Positions 25,446-34,051 of a stretch of 64,000 bases of DNA are shown here, one piece after another. Under the pieces are notes generated by a model. It did no database searches and was not told the DNA's origin. It saw nothing but the letters and a program-made list of their open reading frames with translations. Where the stretch lies: contig NZ_KI911740.1 of NCBI RefSeq assembly GCF_000515355.1, forward strand, positions 86,610-150,609, read 5' to 3'. Position 1 is the first letter of the stretch; each line of letters starts with the position of its first letter. The DNA comes from Promicromonospora kroppenstedtii DSM 19349. Lineage in GTDB: Bacteria > Actinomycetota > Actinomycetes > Actinomycetales > Cellulomonadaceae. Both the position numbers and the translations under genes were made by a program.

Positions 25446-26666
25446 TCAGTGCGGGAAGTCGTGTGCGGCCGTGGAAGTCAGCGCTTCGAGCCGCTCGTGC
25501 AGAGGCAGCTCGAAACCGGTCCGGCCTCCGCCGTCGTGCACGCTGCGCCAGTGCGCACGACGGCGGCCGACATCGCCGCGTGGAAAAGCGAGACCGGCCT
25601 CGGCGGCGGCCAGCTCGATCGCACGCATGGTCGCCCCGGTGGCAGAGGGGATCGGGCCGTGCCGTACCCAGACGCCGTCGCGAAGGACCCAGGTGTCGCA
25701 ACGCGAGATCTCTGAGCGGTCCTCGTGCCATACCCGCAAGGCCATAAGGCCCGATGAGGTATGAGCAGCGACCGCGAGCTGCCCCGCGAGCGGTGAGAGT
25801 GCATCCGTATGGATGTCCCTGGGAAGCAGAGAGCGGAGAACTGTGATGGCCCCATGCTGGTCGATGGTGCCGGTGACCTCGTCCGCCGCCTGTCGCACCT
25901 CATCGGAGGCCTGTCCCATCGCGACACCGCGGCGCGCCCAGGTAAGCATTCCCAAGTCGTTGTGCCCGTCGCCGACCGCAACCGTTGCCGCGGGCCCGAT
26001 GCCGAGCTGGGTGCGGAGGCGCTCCAGGGCGGGTGCTTTTCCGGTTCCAGGCGCCGTCAGGTCCAGCCAGTCCTGCCCGCCGGGGGTCACCGTGACTCCG
26101 GTAGCGGCCAGGTCCTCGACGTGCTGGCTGATTCCTGGCGCGTGCAGCGCGATCCTCGTTGCCGGCATCCTGCACAGATCCACGACTGGGACGTGCTTCT
26201 GTTCGCCGTTCAGCAACTCAGGTTCGAACGGCTCGGACACCTGCCAGCCCCACCCGACGTCCTCGACACCGATCCGGACCCCAGGCGCAAGGTCGAGAGC
26301 ACGCCGGACCGCCGGAGCAGGGTCGAACTGCTGCGCACGCTGGATCACGTAGCCAGAGGCGACAGCTTGGTCCAGACGCACCGTCAGAGCGCCGTTCGAA
26401 CACACTGCAAACCCGTCGATCAGGCCGAGCTGCGTGGCGACCGGACTCAGCCCCACGAGAGACCGACCCGTCGCCAGCACCACCTCGTGCCCGGCCGCGC
26501 GAGCCAGGTCCAGCGCCGCAACCGTTCCGGTCGGCACTCTGCCGTCACGCCCAAGGAGCGTTCCGTCGATGTCCAGGGCGACCATGCGCCGGGAGACGAT
26601 GTCAGTGGTCTCGTTGCGCGGTGTCACCGGCCTCATGCGAGGGGGGCTTGCTGGGGTGTGGGCCAT
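25446..26666 (-). CDS. Cof-type HAD hydrolase with extra C-terminal domain
   Basis: A 406-residue protein. Residues about 28-270 form a Cof/YbiV-like HAD phosphatase: VALDIDGTLLGRDG (motif I), VVLATGRS (motif II), GTGKAPALERL (Lys) and VAVGDGHNDLGML (motifs III/IV). Residues about 275-406 are an added, unrecognised domain ending in a Trp/Arg-rich region. ATG 26666 with GGGAG nine bases upstream is preferred to the longer open frame. It is the first gene of the minus-strand run ahead of the lasso precursor, 106 bases away, and divergent from the HTH regulator. Sugar phosphates are common Cof substrates; a tie to the lasso pathway is only positional. Confidence 0.85.
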   Translation of the reverse strand: MAHTPASPPRMRPVTPRNETTDIVSRRMVALDIDGTLLGRDGRVPTGTVAALDLARAAGHEVVLATGRSLVGLSPVATQLGLIDGFAVCSNGALTVRLDQAVASGYVIQRAQQFDPAPAVRRALDLAPGVRIGVEDVGWGWQVSEPFEPELLNGEQKHVPVVDLCRMPATRIALHAPGISQHVEDLAATGVTVTPGGQDWLDLTAPGTGKAPALERLRTQLGIGPAATVAVGDGHNDLGMLTWARRGVAMGQASDEVRQAADEVTGTIDQHGAITVLRSLLPRDIHTDALSPLAGQLAVAAHTSSGLMALRVWHEDRSEISRCDTWVLRDGVWVRHGPIPSATGATMRAIELAAAEAGLAFPRGDVGRRRAHWRSVHDGGGRTGFELPLHERLEALTSTAAHDFPH

Positions 26667-26832
26667 CGGAAGTGCTCCCTTGACGGGCTGCGGTATCGAC
26701 GTGGACTGGCGAAGATCCAATGCCTTAACGAAATCGCAGGTCAGGCGCTCAAAACACCCCACAGGTCGGTGAACATGCCGTACGAACGCTCCCTGTTCAA
26801 CCGGGATATCTTGCGGTGGGTCGCCATAACGT

Positions 26833-26855
26833 GTTCGGTGGGAGCCACACCGAAC
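26833..26855. promoter_or_regulatory. Inverted repeat before the HTH regulator start
   Basis: Perfect 8-base arms GTTCGGTG (26833-26840) and CACCGAAC (26848-26855) with a 7-base spacer, ending 13 bases before ATG 26869 in the 200-base divergent gap with the HAD/lasso operon. It is placed to let the regulator control itself and perhaps the divergent operon; binding is inference. Confidence 0.45.
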
Positions 26856-26868
26856 GAGAGGGCCGGCC

Positions 26869-27912
26869 ATGGGGGCGAGGAGCGTCCGACAGGAGCAGCG
26901 GGAACTCGCCGCGGCCCTGCGCGCCGAGCACAAGACCTGGGTTCAAGTCGCCACAGTGTTCCGCGAGCGATATCACGTCAACCTCCGCGCCGGACTGCGG
27001 ATGGCACGCGACTGGAGTCAGCGGGACGCCGCCGACCGCTGGAACCAGCGTTGGCCCGACGACCCGAAGACGGACAAGAATTTCTCATACTGGGAACTGT
27101 GGCCCAGCCGTACAGGCCACGCACCATCGTTGGACGTGCTGGCGCGGCTCGCGGAACTGTACGAGTGCAGTGTGGCCGACCTCGTCGCCGACGGCGCAGA
27201 CTTCCGAACGCGGGACCAGGCCTTCGGCGGTCCCGCGGGGTTTGATGCCGCCCAGCTGGCTGGGCTTACGAGCGCCGGTGACGCCGGCGCGGAGGCGCCC
27301 GAAGAACTGGCAACTCTGCTGGAGCACTCAGACATGGGCGAGATCGCTCGCCTGGCGACTGAGTGGTCGCGCCAGCTGGGCAACCCGGACGAACGCCGCG
27401 CGCTCCTGCTCAAGCTCAGTGCCGGGCTTTCTCTCGCCGTTGCATCACCTGAGTTCACAGGGCAAGCCTCGTCTGGCGGAACTACGAGCGCGCACTCGCC
27501 GGCATCGGCCGGTTTCGAAGGGATCTGGCACAGCCGGTACGTGTATCGCAGCGCGAGGACGGAGGACGATCTGGTCGATGAGCACTACCTGGTGGCCAGG
27601 CAGAGCGCGAACAAGCTCATCGCGCAGAGCCTCCCGCACTCGACCGGCTCCCGCGTACGGGTCGAGCTCGCGCTCGACCCGCCCGTCGCCACGGGGAGCT
27701 GGAGCGAGACGACGGCGCCCGACGGGTACTACCGAGGCGCGACCTACCATGGGGCTCTGCAGCTTGTGATCGACCCGAGCCGCCGGCGCATGAGCGGGCG
27801 CTGGCTCGGTTTCGGACGGGACTTCACCGTCAACACCGGCGAGTGGACACTTACCTGGGAAGAAGGTTCTACCGCCAAGTCCGTCCAGCGCCGCTACCAC
27901 GAGCGGGTCTGA
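26869..27912 (+). CDS. HTH-type transcriptional regulator with C-terminal sensor-like domain
   Basis: A 347-residue protein. The N-terminal 115 residues hold a helix-turn-helix of the actinobacterial XRE-like type: [20 protein letters not shown], then [36 protein letters not shown] in pieces typical of this family. A linker follows, and the last 130 residues form a beta-rich domain ([38 protein letters not shown]) that could sense a ligand. It is divergent from the HAD/lasso operon and has an inverted repeat at its own start, so it is the obvious candidate regulator of that region. Confidence 0.75.
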   Translation: MGARSVRQEQRELAAALRAEHKTWVQVATVFRERYHVNLRAGLRMARDWSQRDAADRWNQRWPDDPKTDKNFSYWELWPSRTGHAPSLDVLARLAELYECSVADLVADGADFRTRDQAFGGPAGFDAAQLAGLTSAGDAGAEAPEELATLLEHSDMGEIARLATEWSRQLGNPDERRALLLKLSAGLSLAVASPEFTGQASSGGTTSAHSPASAGFEGIWHSRYVYRSARTEDDLVDEHYLVARQSANKLIAQSLPHSTGSRVRVELALDPPVATGSWSETTAPDGYYRGATYHGALQLVIDPSRRRMSGRWLGFGRDFTVNTGEWTLTWEEGSTAKSVQRRYHERV

Positions 27913-27932
27913 CCAATTGCACGGCTGGCAGG

Positions 27933-28877
27933 TCATCCCTCGGCGGTGAAGTTTGGTCCGGTGATGGCCGCGATCACGGTCGTGCCCGGTGGAAACCGCC
28001 GCTGTTGAATCAGGTCGAACAGGCCGTACATCATCTTGGCGACGTACACCCACTCCAGCCGTAAGCCGTGCTTGCTCTCGAAGTCGTCGATGAAAGCGCG
28101 CAGAGAGTCGTTCGTCTTGGCGAACCCGCCGAAGTGGTAGCCGGTCTCGATCGACCAGTTTTCTGTGACGCGGCCGTAGGCGTCGCGTTGGAAGGAGGCG
28201 ACGTCGTCGCGCAGGAAGTCGCCACCCTTCAGCACCGAGAATCCGATGGCAGCACGTGAAGCGGGAAGTGCCGCGGCGATTCCGGCCAGCGTTCCGCCGG
28301 TGCCGCTGGCGCAGCAGATGACGTCGAAGTCCTGGTCGATCTCGTCGACCAGCTCGGCGCATCCCCGCAGCGCGAGCGCGTTGCTGCCGCCCTCGGGGAT
28401 CAAGTAGAAGTCCCCGAACTGCTCGCGCAGGCGGTCGATCACCGCCGGATTGGTCTTGGACCGGTAGGTGGTTCGGTCCAGGTAGGTCAGCCGCATGCCG
28501 CGCTCGACGGCGAATTGCAGCGATGGATTCAGCGGGAGGTGCTCTTCCCCGCGGATCACGCCGATCGTGTCGAACGCGAAGATCTGGCCTGCGGCCGCTA
28601 CGGCACGGATGTGGTTGGAGTATGCGCCACCGAACGTCAGGAGACGGCGGGCGCCGGCGTCGCGCGCAGTGGCCAGGTTGTACTTCAACTTGCGCCACTT
28701 GTTGCCCGGCAGCTCGGGGTGGATCAGGTCGTCCCGTTTGAGCAGCAGCCGCACACCCGCGTCAGACAGGCGATCGTCGTGCAGCTCCGTCAACGGCGAG
28801 GGCAGGTGGAGGTCGGGAGCCTCAGCAGCGCACATGCCGACGACCTCCATGACACCGATCCGGACCAGTGCAGTCAC
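27933..28877 (-). CDS. PLP-dependent ACC deaminase / D-cysteine desulfhydrase family enzyme
   Basis: A 314-residue fold-type II PLP enzyme. LLKRDDLIHPELPGNKWRKLKYNL contains the Schiff-base Lys in GNKWRK, GGAYSNHIRA binds the cofactor ring, and CCASGTGGTLAGIAAAL is the phosphate cup. Members deaminate 1-aminocyclopropane-1-carboxylate or D-cysteine; residues deciding between them cannot be judged here. Several starts are possible (ATG 28877, ATG 28850, ATG 28835). It converges with the HTH regulator gene, leaving a 20-base gap with no hairpin, and diverges from the relaxase. Confidence 0.87.
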   Translation of the reverse strand: MTALVRIGVMEVVGMCAAEAPDLHLPSPLTELHDDRLSDAGVRLLLKRDDLIHPELPGNKWRKLKYNLATARDAGARRLLTFGGAYSNHIRAVAAAGQIFAFDTIGVIRGEEHLPLNPSLQFAVERGMRLTYLDRTTYRSKTNPAVIDRLREQFGDFYLIPEGGSNALALRGCAELVDEIDQDFDVICCASGTGGTLAGIAAALPASRAAIGFSVLKGGDFLRDDVASFQRDAYGRVTENWSIETGYHFGGFAKTNDSLRAFIDDFESKHGLRLEWVYVAKMMYGLFDLIQQRRFPPGTTVIAAITGPNFTAEG

Positions 28878-29350
28878 AGTAGACGACGGCGGGACGCGGG
28901 CCGCACAGGCGACTCAAGCCGCGGCACGAGCACACCGTCCGCTGGATGTGGGAACCAGACCTCCGCAGAAGGATGGGAAAGCGGAACTGCTGTACGGAAT
29001 GGCGACACCTAGGCCCGCCCGCCCTCGGGGATGGGCGGGATGTGCCAAGCCAGGGACCAGGCGAACGCAACCGCGTCCGAGGCGCTACCCGATGGCAGCC
29101 ACCGACTGGCTTGGTGCGACGTCGACACGGGCACAGGCGACTCACCGGCACGCGAAAGCCGCGACGTCGCGGCAGCGGCGCGGGCGTCGAGCTGAGGGAC
29201 AGCAAGTCCCGCGGGCCGCTTCGGCAGGACCACACCTCTGGCACCAATGGCGGATTGAGTCGTTTGATAGCGGTTGCCGAATGCATGCTGAGGTGCGTTC
29301 CGACAATCGTGCCGGGCCTGGGACGGGCCGCACACCTGACTGGTGTGGCG
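28878..29350. other. Relaxase upstream region, candidate oriT
   Basis: No convincing gene in these 470 bases. They hold a perfect 14-base direct repeat, GCACAGGCGACTCA, at 28903-28916 and 29131-29144; a hairpin with arms CCCGCCC (29014-29020) and GGGCGGG (29033-29039); and an inverted repeat ending at the relaxase start. MobF relaxases usually nick an oriT next to their own gene, marked by such repeats. No nic consensus is recognised, so oriT is a proposal. Confidence 0.4.
29329..29350. promoter_or_regulatory. Inverted repeat at relaxase start, similar to the ParB operon site
   Basis: CGCACACC at 29329-29336 faces GGTGTGGCG at 29342-29350; the inner CACACC/GGTGTG arms are perfect and the outer bases pair with one insertion. 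It shares the ten bases CGCACACCTG with the site at 15697-15706. It directly abuts GTG 29351. Confidence 0.42.
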
Positions 29351-32300
29351 GTGTCGATCAGCGTGGTCGCAGCAGGGGACGGAGTCGGGTACCTGCTGCG
29401 ATCGGTCGTGCGTGGCGACTGCGACCTGGGTGAGCCGTCGTCGGTGCTTCGCTACTACACAGAGGCTGGCACTCCGCCGGGGCGGTGGCTCGGCAAGGGC
29501 GTCACGGAGTTCGGCGACGGGAAACTGAAGCCCAGCGACGCGGTGACCGAGGAACACCTTAAACGCCTCATCGGCGCGGGCTTGGACCCGGTCACGGGGG
29601 AGCCGCTTGGGCTGACGTTCCCGGAGGCCGCCGGGGCCAGTGACCGGAAGGTGGTAGCCGGATTCGATCTGACGTTCTCGCCGCCGAAGTCGGTCTCGGT
29701 GCTGTGGGGCCTGGCCGACCGCCAGAGCCAGGCGCTGATCCTGGCCGCGCACCACGCCGCGCTGGCGGAGGTGGTGGAGTTCTTCGAGCGGGAGATCGCC
29801 GCCACCCGGATTGGGCACGGTGGCACCGCGCAGGTCGACATCGCCGGGATAGCTGCCGTCGCGTACGACCATTGGGACTCGCGGGCGCACGACCCGCAGC
29901 TGCACACCCACCTGGTCATCTCCAACAAGGTCCGCACCCTGATCGACGGCCAGTGGCGCACTCTGGATTCTCGGGCGATGTACAGGGCGCAGGTCGCGCT
30001 CTCGGAGCACTACAACGCCGTCCTGATGGACCGCCTGACGGGCACCTTCGGGATCGGCTGGGACCAGCGCGACCGCGGCGAGCGGCGCACCAAGGCATGG
30101 GAAATCACCGGTGTCCCCGAGAGCCTGATCAGGGAGTTCTCCTCCCGGTCGCGGGATGTCGACGTCCGCACCGACGAGCTCATCGCCCAGTACGAAGCCC
30201 GGCACGGGCGGCGGCCCTCGCCTGAGACGATCAACAAGCTCCGCTCCCAGGCGACGTTGGAGACCCGGCCGGGGAAGCAGATCCGGTCGCTGGCCGACCT
30301 GACCACCGAATGGCACCACCGCGCCGGACAGTTGGTGGGGGGCACCGCCGGGTGGGCGCAGGACGTGATCACCTCCGGCCTCGGGCACGTCTTCCGCGCC
30401 GACGACGTCCCGGCGGACCTCGTCGACAAGCTCGCCGCCCGGGCCGTCGACGTCGTCTCCCAGAAGCGCGCCACGTGGACGTACTGGAACCTGTGGGCCG
30501 AAGCCACCCGCCAGACGATGGGCGTGCGCCTGGCATCTCACGAGGAGCGCGAACTGCTCGTGACCCGGGTCGTGGCAGCCGCCCAGGCTCGGTCGCTGCC
30601 GCTGACCCCACCCGAGCTCGCACCCACCCCGGAGATGCTGCTGCGGGCAGACGGGTCCAGCGCACTACGACCACGGCACCACGTCGTGTACTCCAACACC
30701 CGGGTCATGGCCGCCGAGACCCGGCTCCTGACCCGTGCCGAGGACACCTCCGGTCCGGTGACCGGTCAGAGCGGATTGCGGGTCGCGGTCCGGGCCCGGT
30801 ACCGCGGCCACCACCTGACCATGGAGCAGGCCACGGCGTTGGCGTCAATCGCGACATCGGGCCGACTGGTGGACGTGCTGGTCGGCCCAGCAGGGACCGG
30901 GAAGACCACTGCGATGTCCGCCCTGCTGACCGCCTGGCACCACGACCACGGGCCAGGGTCAGTGATCGGGCTGGCGCCCTCGGCCGCCGCCGCGAAGGTC
31001 CTGGCCGAGGACCTCGGTATCCCGTGCGACACCACCGCCCGGTGGCTCACTTCCTATCACCACGGGCACACGCAGTTCACGCAGGGGCAGATGGTGATCG
31101 TGGATGAGGCCTCCCTCGCAAGCACCATGGACCTGGACCGCATGACTGCCGCTGCCGAACAAGCGGGCGCGAAGGTGCTCCTCGTGGGAGACCCCGCGCA
31201 GTTGCAGTCGGTGGACGCGGGCGGTGCGTTCGGCATGCTCGTCGAAGCACGCAACACTGCTGCCGTCGAGGATCCAACCCTCGTAGCCAGGGGTGCGCCG
31301 ACGTTGTCCGGGGTGCACCGGTTCCGCCACGACTGGGAGAAAACGGCCTCCCTCGCCCTCCGCGATGGAGACGCCTCGGTGATCGACACCTACGACCATC
31401 ACGACCGCATCCGCGAAGGCACCACCGCGGAGATGATCGACACGGCGTATGCCGCCTGGCAACGGTCCATCGCGGTGGGGGAGACCAGTGTGCTGGTGGC
31501 CGAGGCCATCAACGTCGTGCACAACCTGAACCAGCGCGCCCGCGCGGACCGCATCCTGACCGGCCTCACCAGCCCTGGACGCGACGTCCCCCTGGCCGAC
31601 GGCGGCCGTGCCTCGGTGGGGGACCTTGTCATCACCCGCCGCAACGACCGCACGCTGACCACCAGGCGGGACGTGCTCGACGGCGGCTTCGTTCGCAACG
31701 GCGACCGCTGGCAGATCATTGCGGTGCACCAGGACGGGTCGGTCGAGGCGCACCGCGAAGGACAGAAGTTGGGTGCCAGCGTGCTGCTGCCGGCCGACTA
31801 CGTCGCTGAGCACCTTGACCTCGGCTACGCGGTCACAGCTCACCGTGCCCAAGGCCTGACCGTGGACACCTCCCACGTCCTAGTCACCCGCACCACTACC
31901 CGCGAGAACGTCTACGTCGCGATGACCCGCGGCCGTGACACCAACATGGCGTACGTCGCGCTGGACCAGCCCACCACCGACCACAACCCACGCCCCGACG
32001 ACAAGACCACCGCCCGCAGCATCCTGTTCGGGGTGCTCCAGCATTCCGGCGCCGAGCTGTCCGCCCACCAGACCCGGACCGTCGAACATTACAAGTGGAC
32101 CGGCATCGCGCAGCTCGCGGCCGAGTACGAAGTCATCGCGAGCCTCGCCCAACGCGACCGCTGGGCCGATGTGGCTCTGCGGACGTTCGTCACTGACGGC
32201 AGGCTCACTCCTGCCGAAGCGCGCACCGCGATCGACAGCGACTCGTTCTGGTCCCTGTGTGCCGAACTGCGCCGCATCGAAGCCACCGGCCATGACGTCC

Positions 32301-32818
32301 ACGCGACACTGCGGCGGGTCGTCAGGCAGCGCAACCTCATCGACGCCGACGACCCCTGTGCCGTCGTCCTGACCCGACTCGCCCGTGACGAGCGTCGCAA
32401 CGCACGACCGTCAAAGCGCGCGGTACCGCTGATCGCCGGCCTGATCCCGCCTGCCCGCGGACCGATGCCCGACGACGTGCGCGAAGCCCTCGACGAACGT
32501 GCTCGCCTGCTCGAAGAACGCGCCACGACACTGGCACGGACCGCGATCCAAGACCGGGCCGGATGGGTGCACCGCATGGGATACGGCGTCAGGCTGTACG
32601 GCCACGGGCCGGTGCCACGCGAACTCGTCGTTGTTGCCGCCTACCGCGACAAGTACGGCATCACGGGGCGCGAACCGCTCGGCCCAGCGGCGAACGACCC
32701 GCGTCAAGGACACGACCGCGAGACGGTCCGCGCCGCGGTCAGCAAGGCTCACAGGACGACACAGGTCGCGCCCCTGATCCCTGCGCTATCCATACCTTCG
32801 CCATCGATCGGCATGTGA
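29351..32818 (+). CDS. MobF-family conjugative relaxase/helicase (TrwC/TraA-like)
   Basis: An 1155-residue bifunctional protein that should nick the transfer origin, stay bound to the 5' end and unwind the strand for conjugation. The relaxase domain (first 300 residues) has VAGFDLTFSPPKSVSVLW and the metal-binding triad in HDPQLHTH (His180, His185, His187). The RecD-like helicase has Walker A GPAGTGKTT (Lys518), Walker B IVDEASLAS, and YAVTAHRAQGLTVD plus NVYVAMTRGRD. The C-terminal 250 residues are helical. The frame is open back to 28946, but family proteins begin shortly before AGDGVGYLLRSV, so GTG 29351 (or 29345) is chosen. No type IV secretion or coupling genes are in the window. Confidence 0.92.
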   Translation: MSISVVAAGDGVGYLLRSVVRGDCDLGEPSSVLRYYTEAGTPPGRWLGKGVTEFGDGKLKPSDAVTEEHLKRLIGAGLDPVTGEPLGLTFPEAAGASDRKVVAGFDLTFSPPKSVSVLWGLADRQSQALILAAHHAALAEVVEFFEREIAATRIGHGGTAQVDIAGIAAVAYDHWDSRAHDPQLHTHLVISNKVRTLIDGQWRTLDSRAMYRAQVALSEHYNAVLMDRLTGTFGIGWDQRDRGERRTKAWEITGVPESLIREFSSRSRDVDVRTDELIAQYEARHGRRPSPETINKLRSQATLETRPGKQIRSLADLTTEWHHRAGQLVGGTAGWAQDVITSGLGHVFRADDVPADLVDKLAARAVDVVSQKRATWTYWNLWAEATRQTMGVRLASHEERELLVTRVVAAAQARSLPLTPPELAPTPEMLLRADGSSALRPRHHVVYSNTRVMAAETRLLTRAEDTSGPVTGQSGLRVAVRARYRGHHLTMEQATALASIATSGRLVDVLVGPAGTGKTTAMSALLTAWHHDHGPGSVIGLAPSAAAAKVLAEDLGIPCDTTARWLTSYHHGHTQFTQGQMVIVDEASLASTMDLDRMTAAAEQAGAKVLLVGDPAQLQSVDAGGAFGMLVEARNTAAVEDPTLVARGAPTLSGVHRFRHDWEKTASLALRDGDASVIDTYDHHDRIREGTTAEMIDTAYAAWQRSIAVGETSVLVAEAINVVHNLNQRARADRILTGLTSPGRDVPLADGGRASVGDLVITRRNDRTLTTRRDVLDGGFVRNGDRWQIIAVHQDGSVEAHREGQKLGASVLLPADYVAEHLDLGYAVTAHRAQGLTVDTSHVLVTRTTTRENVYVAMTRGRDTNMAYVALDQPTTDHNPRPDDKTTARSILFGVLQHSGAELSAHQTRTVEHYKWTGIAQLAAEYEVIASLAQRDRWADVALRTFVTDGRLTPAEARTAIDSDSFWSLCAELRRIEATGHDVHATLRRVVRQRNLIDADDPCAVVLTRLARDERRNARPSKRAVPLIAGLIPPARGPMPDDVREALDERARLLEERATTLARTAIQDRAGWVHRMGYGVRLYGHGPVPRELVVVAAYRDKYGITGREPLGPAANDPRQGHDRETVRAAVSKAHRTTQVAPLIPALSIPSPSIGM

Positions 32819-32891
32819 GATCGAGGCCGGAAACCTCGCGGGATGGACTGAGGGCGGGCATCGGCGTGACGTACTGCCATAGTCCACCACG

Positions 32892-33421
32892 GTCGGCGTC
32901 CTCACCCGCACGGGCGCCGAGCTCTCCGCCCACGAGACCCTGCGCGCCGAGTACCAGAAGTGGGCCGGCCGCGAACGGCTCATCGCTGAGTACGAGCACC
33001 TCGCCGACCATGCCTAACTCCCACGCTGGACCCACCTCATGCTCGGAGTGCTCACCGGCGCAGGCCGACTCACCAAGGACGAAGCCGCCGGCGCGATCAC
33101 GACGGACGCGTTCGGGCCAATGTGCCGCGAGCTCCGCCGCGCCGAAGACCACGGGCGCGACGTCGAACGAGTCCTGCCCGCAGTCGCCGCCTACGGCACG
33201 CTCCTCAGAGCCGACGACATCTGCGCCGTCCTCAAGCACCGCCTCACCCGCGCCACAGCAAGTCAGGCCCAGGCGGGGTCCGGGTCCTGCCCGGCGGGAT
33301 CCCGCAAACGGCCGGTCCGATGCCCGACGACGAACGCATGGCCCTTGACGCACGAGCTGCCGCTGGGAGCACCCGCCGGGAGGACGAGCACCGCAGGCCC
33401 GCATCGCCGGACCTCACATGA
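32892..33421 (+). pseudogene. Decayed duplicate of the relaxase C-terminal region
   Basis: Right after the relaxase, the same frame shows GVLTRTGAELSAHETLRAEY, an in-frame TAA at 33015-33017, then LGVLTGAGRLTKDEAAGAI, CRELRRAEDHGRDVERVL and LRADDICAVLKHRL. After a shift near 33270 the other frame gives AGPMPDDERMALDARA. Each piece aligns in order with the intact relaxase C-terminus (GVLQHSGAELSAHQT, DGRLTPAEARTAI, CAELRRIEATGHDVHATL, IDADDPCAVVLTRL, RGPMPDDVREALDERA). The identity is partial, so it is the leftover of a second related relaxase or an old tandem duplication, not a recent copy. An 84-codon gene on the other strand overlaps its end. Confidence 0.75.
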
Positions 33422-33668
33422 CGGGTCGTGGGCCGTCCCCTCGTCGGCTGATGTGGCCCCAGTCGTCGCCGACGACGGTCTCGGCTGCGTCCTCGCCCCA
33501 GTCGAGGCTCCAGACCAGGTGGGTGAGTTCCTGTGCGGTCTGGGCGTCGATGCGTGTTCCGTTCGTGGTCAGGTCGAATCCGGCCGCCACGGCGCTTGCG
33601 GTCGAGCGGGGAAGCACGAGGGTGTCTTGTGCGTTGCGCAGGGCGATTAGGTAGTCGAGAACCTGCAT
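33414..33668 (-). CDS. Hypothetical protein, 84 aa
   Basis: Not recognised. Small and acidic, with VLDYLIALRNAQDTLVLP and LTHLVWSLDWGEDAAETV. It starts two bases after the stop of the 126-residue gene upstream, so the two belong to one minus-strand operon with the genes up to 35190. Its stop overlaps the end of the relaxase remnant on the other strand. Confidence 0.55.
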   Translation of the reverse strand: MQVLDYLIALRNAQDTLVLPRSTASAVAAGFDLTTNGTRIDAQTAQELTHLVWSLDWGEDAAETVVGDDWGHISRRGDGPRPVM

Positions 33669-33670
33669 CG

Positions 33671-34051
33671 CTAGGGCCGGGTTCCCTGCTCACGCTTGAT
33701 CCAGAGCGCGACGTCGCCGGCGTGGTTTTGCGGCAGGTGCCGGATCGCCGGGCTGGTCTTCGTCGGATCCGGGTAGCGGCTGTCGTACCACTGCTGGATG
33801 GCCAGCTCGAGAGCCTCGGCCGGGGCGCGCCCTTCGAGCAGGTGCAAAAGGCCCAGTGGCTCGGGTGCGTCGGGAACGCCGTCGGACGGAGAGACGCGGA
33901 CGTCGAGCTCGCCCGGGTCGCGGATCAGCTGTGGTCGGCGGGCACGAACCTCGGTGAGGAGGTATTCGAGGTTGTCTCGAGCGCTCGGCGTGTCCCACTC
34001 GGCCTCGCCGTTCTGATTGTGCGGCCCTTCGTTCGTCGGGGGGCTGGTCAT
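33671..34051 (-). CDS. Hypothetical protein, 126 aa
   Basis: Not recognised. A soluble acidic protein with RDNLEYLLTEVRARRPQLI, LLHLLEGRAPAEALELAIQQ and WYDSRYPDP. The ATG overlaps the stop of the broken gene upstream (34048-34834), suggesting it was translationally coupled to it; damage to that gene may lower its expression. It probably belongs to the mobile element's accessory genes. Confidence 0.6.
   Translation of the reverse strand: MTSPPTNEGPHNQNGEAEWDTPSARDNLEYLLTEVRARRPQLIRDPGELDVRVSPSDGVPDAPEPLGLLHLLEGRAPAEALELAIQQWYDSRYPDPTKTSPAIRHLPQNHAGDVALWIKREQGTRP

Noticed and set aside
28946..29350. N-terminal extension of the relaxase frame
   Set aside because: The first 135 residues are Arg/Cys-rich and precede the conserved relaxase start AGDGVGYLL; the segment instead holds repeats.
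29009..30541. 510-residue minus-strand frame over the relaxase start
   Set aside because: Mirror of the relaxase coding sequence; no motif, and it would occupy the candidate oriT.
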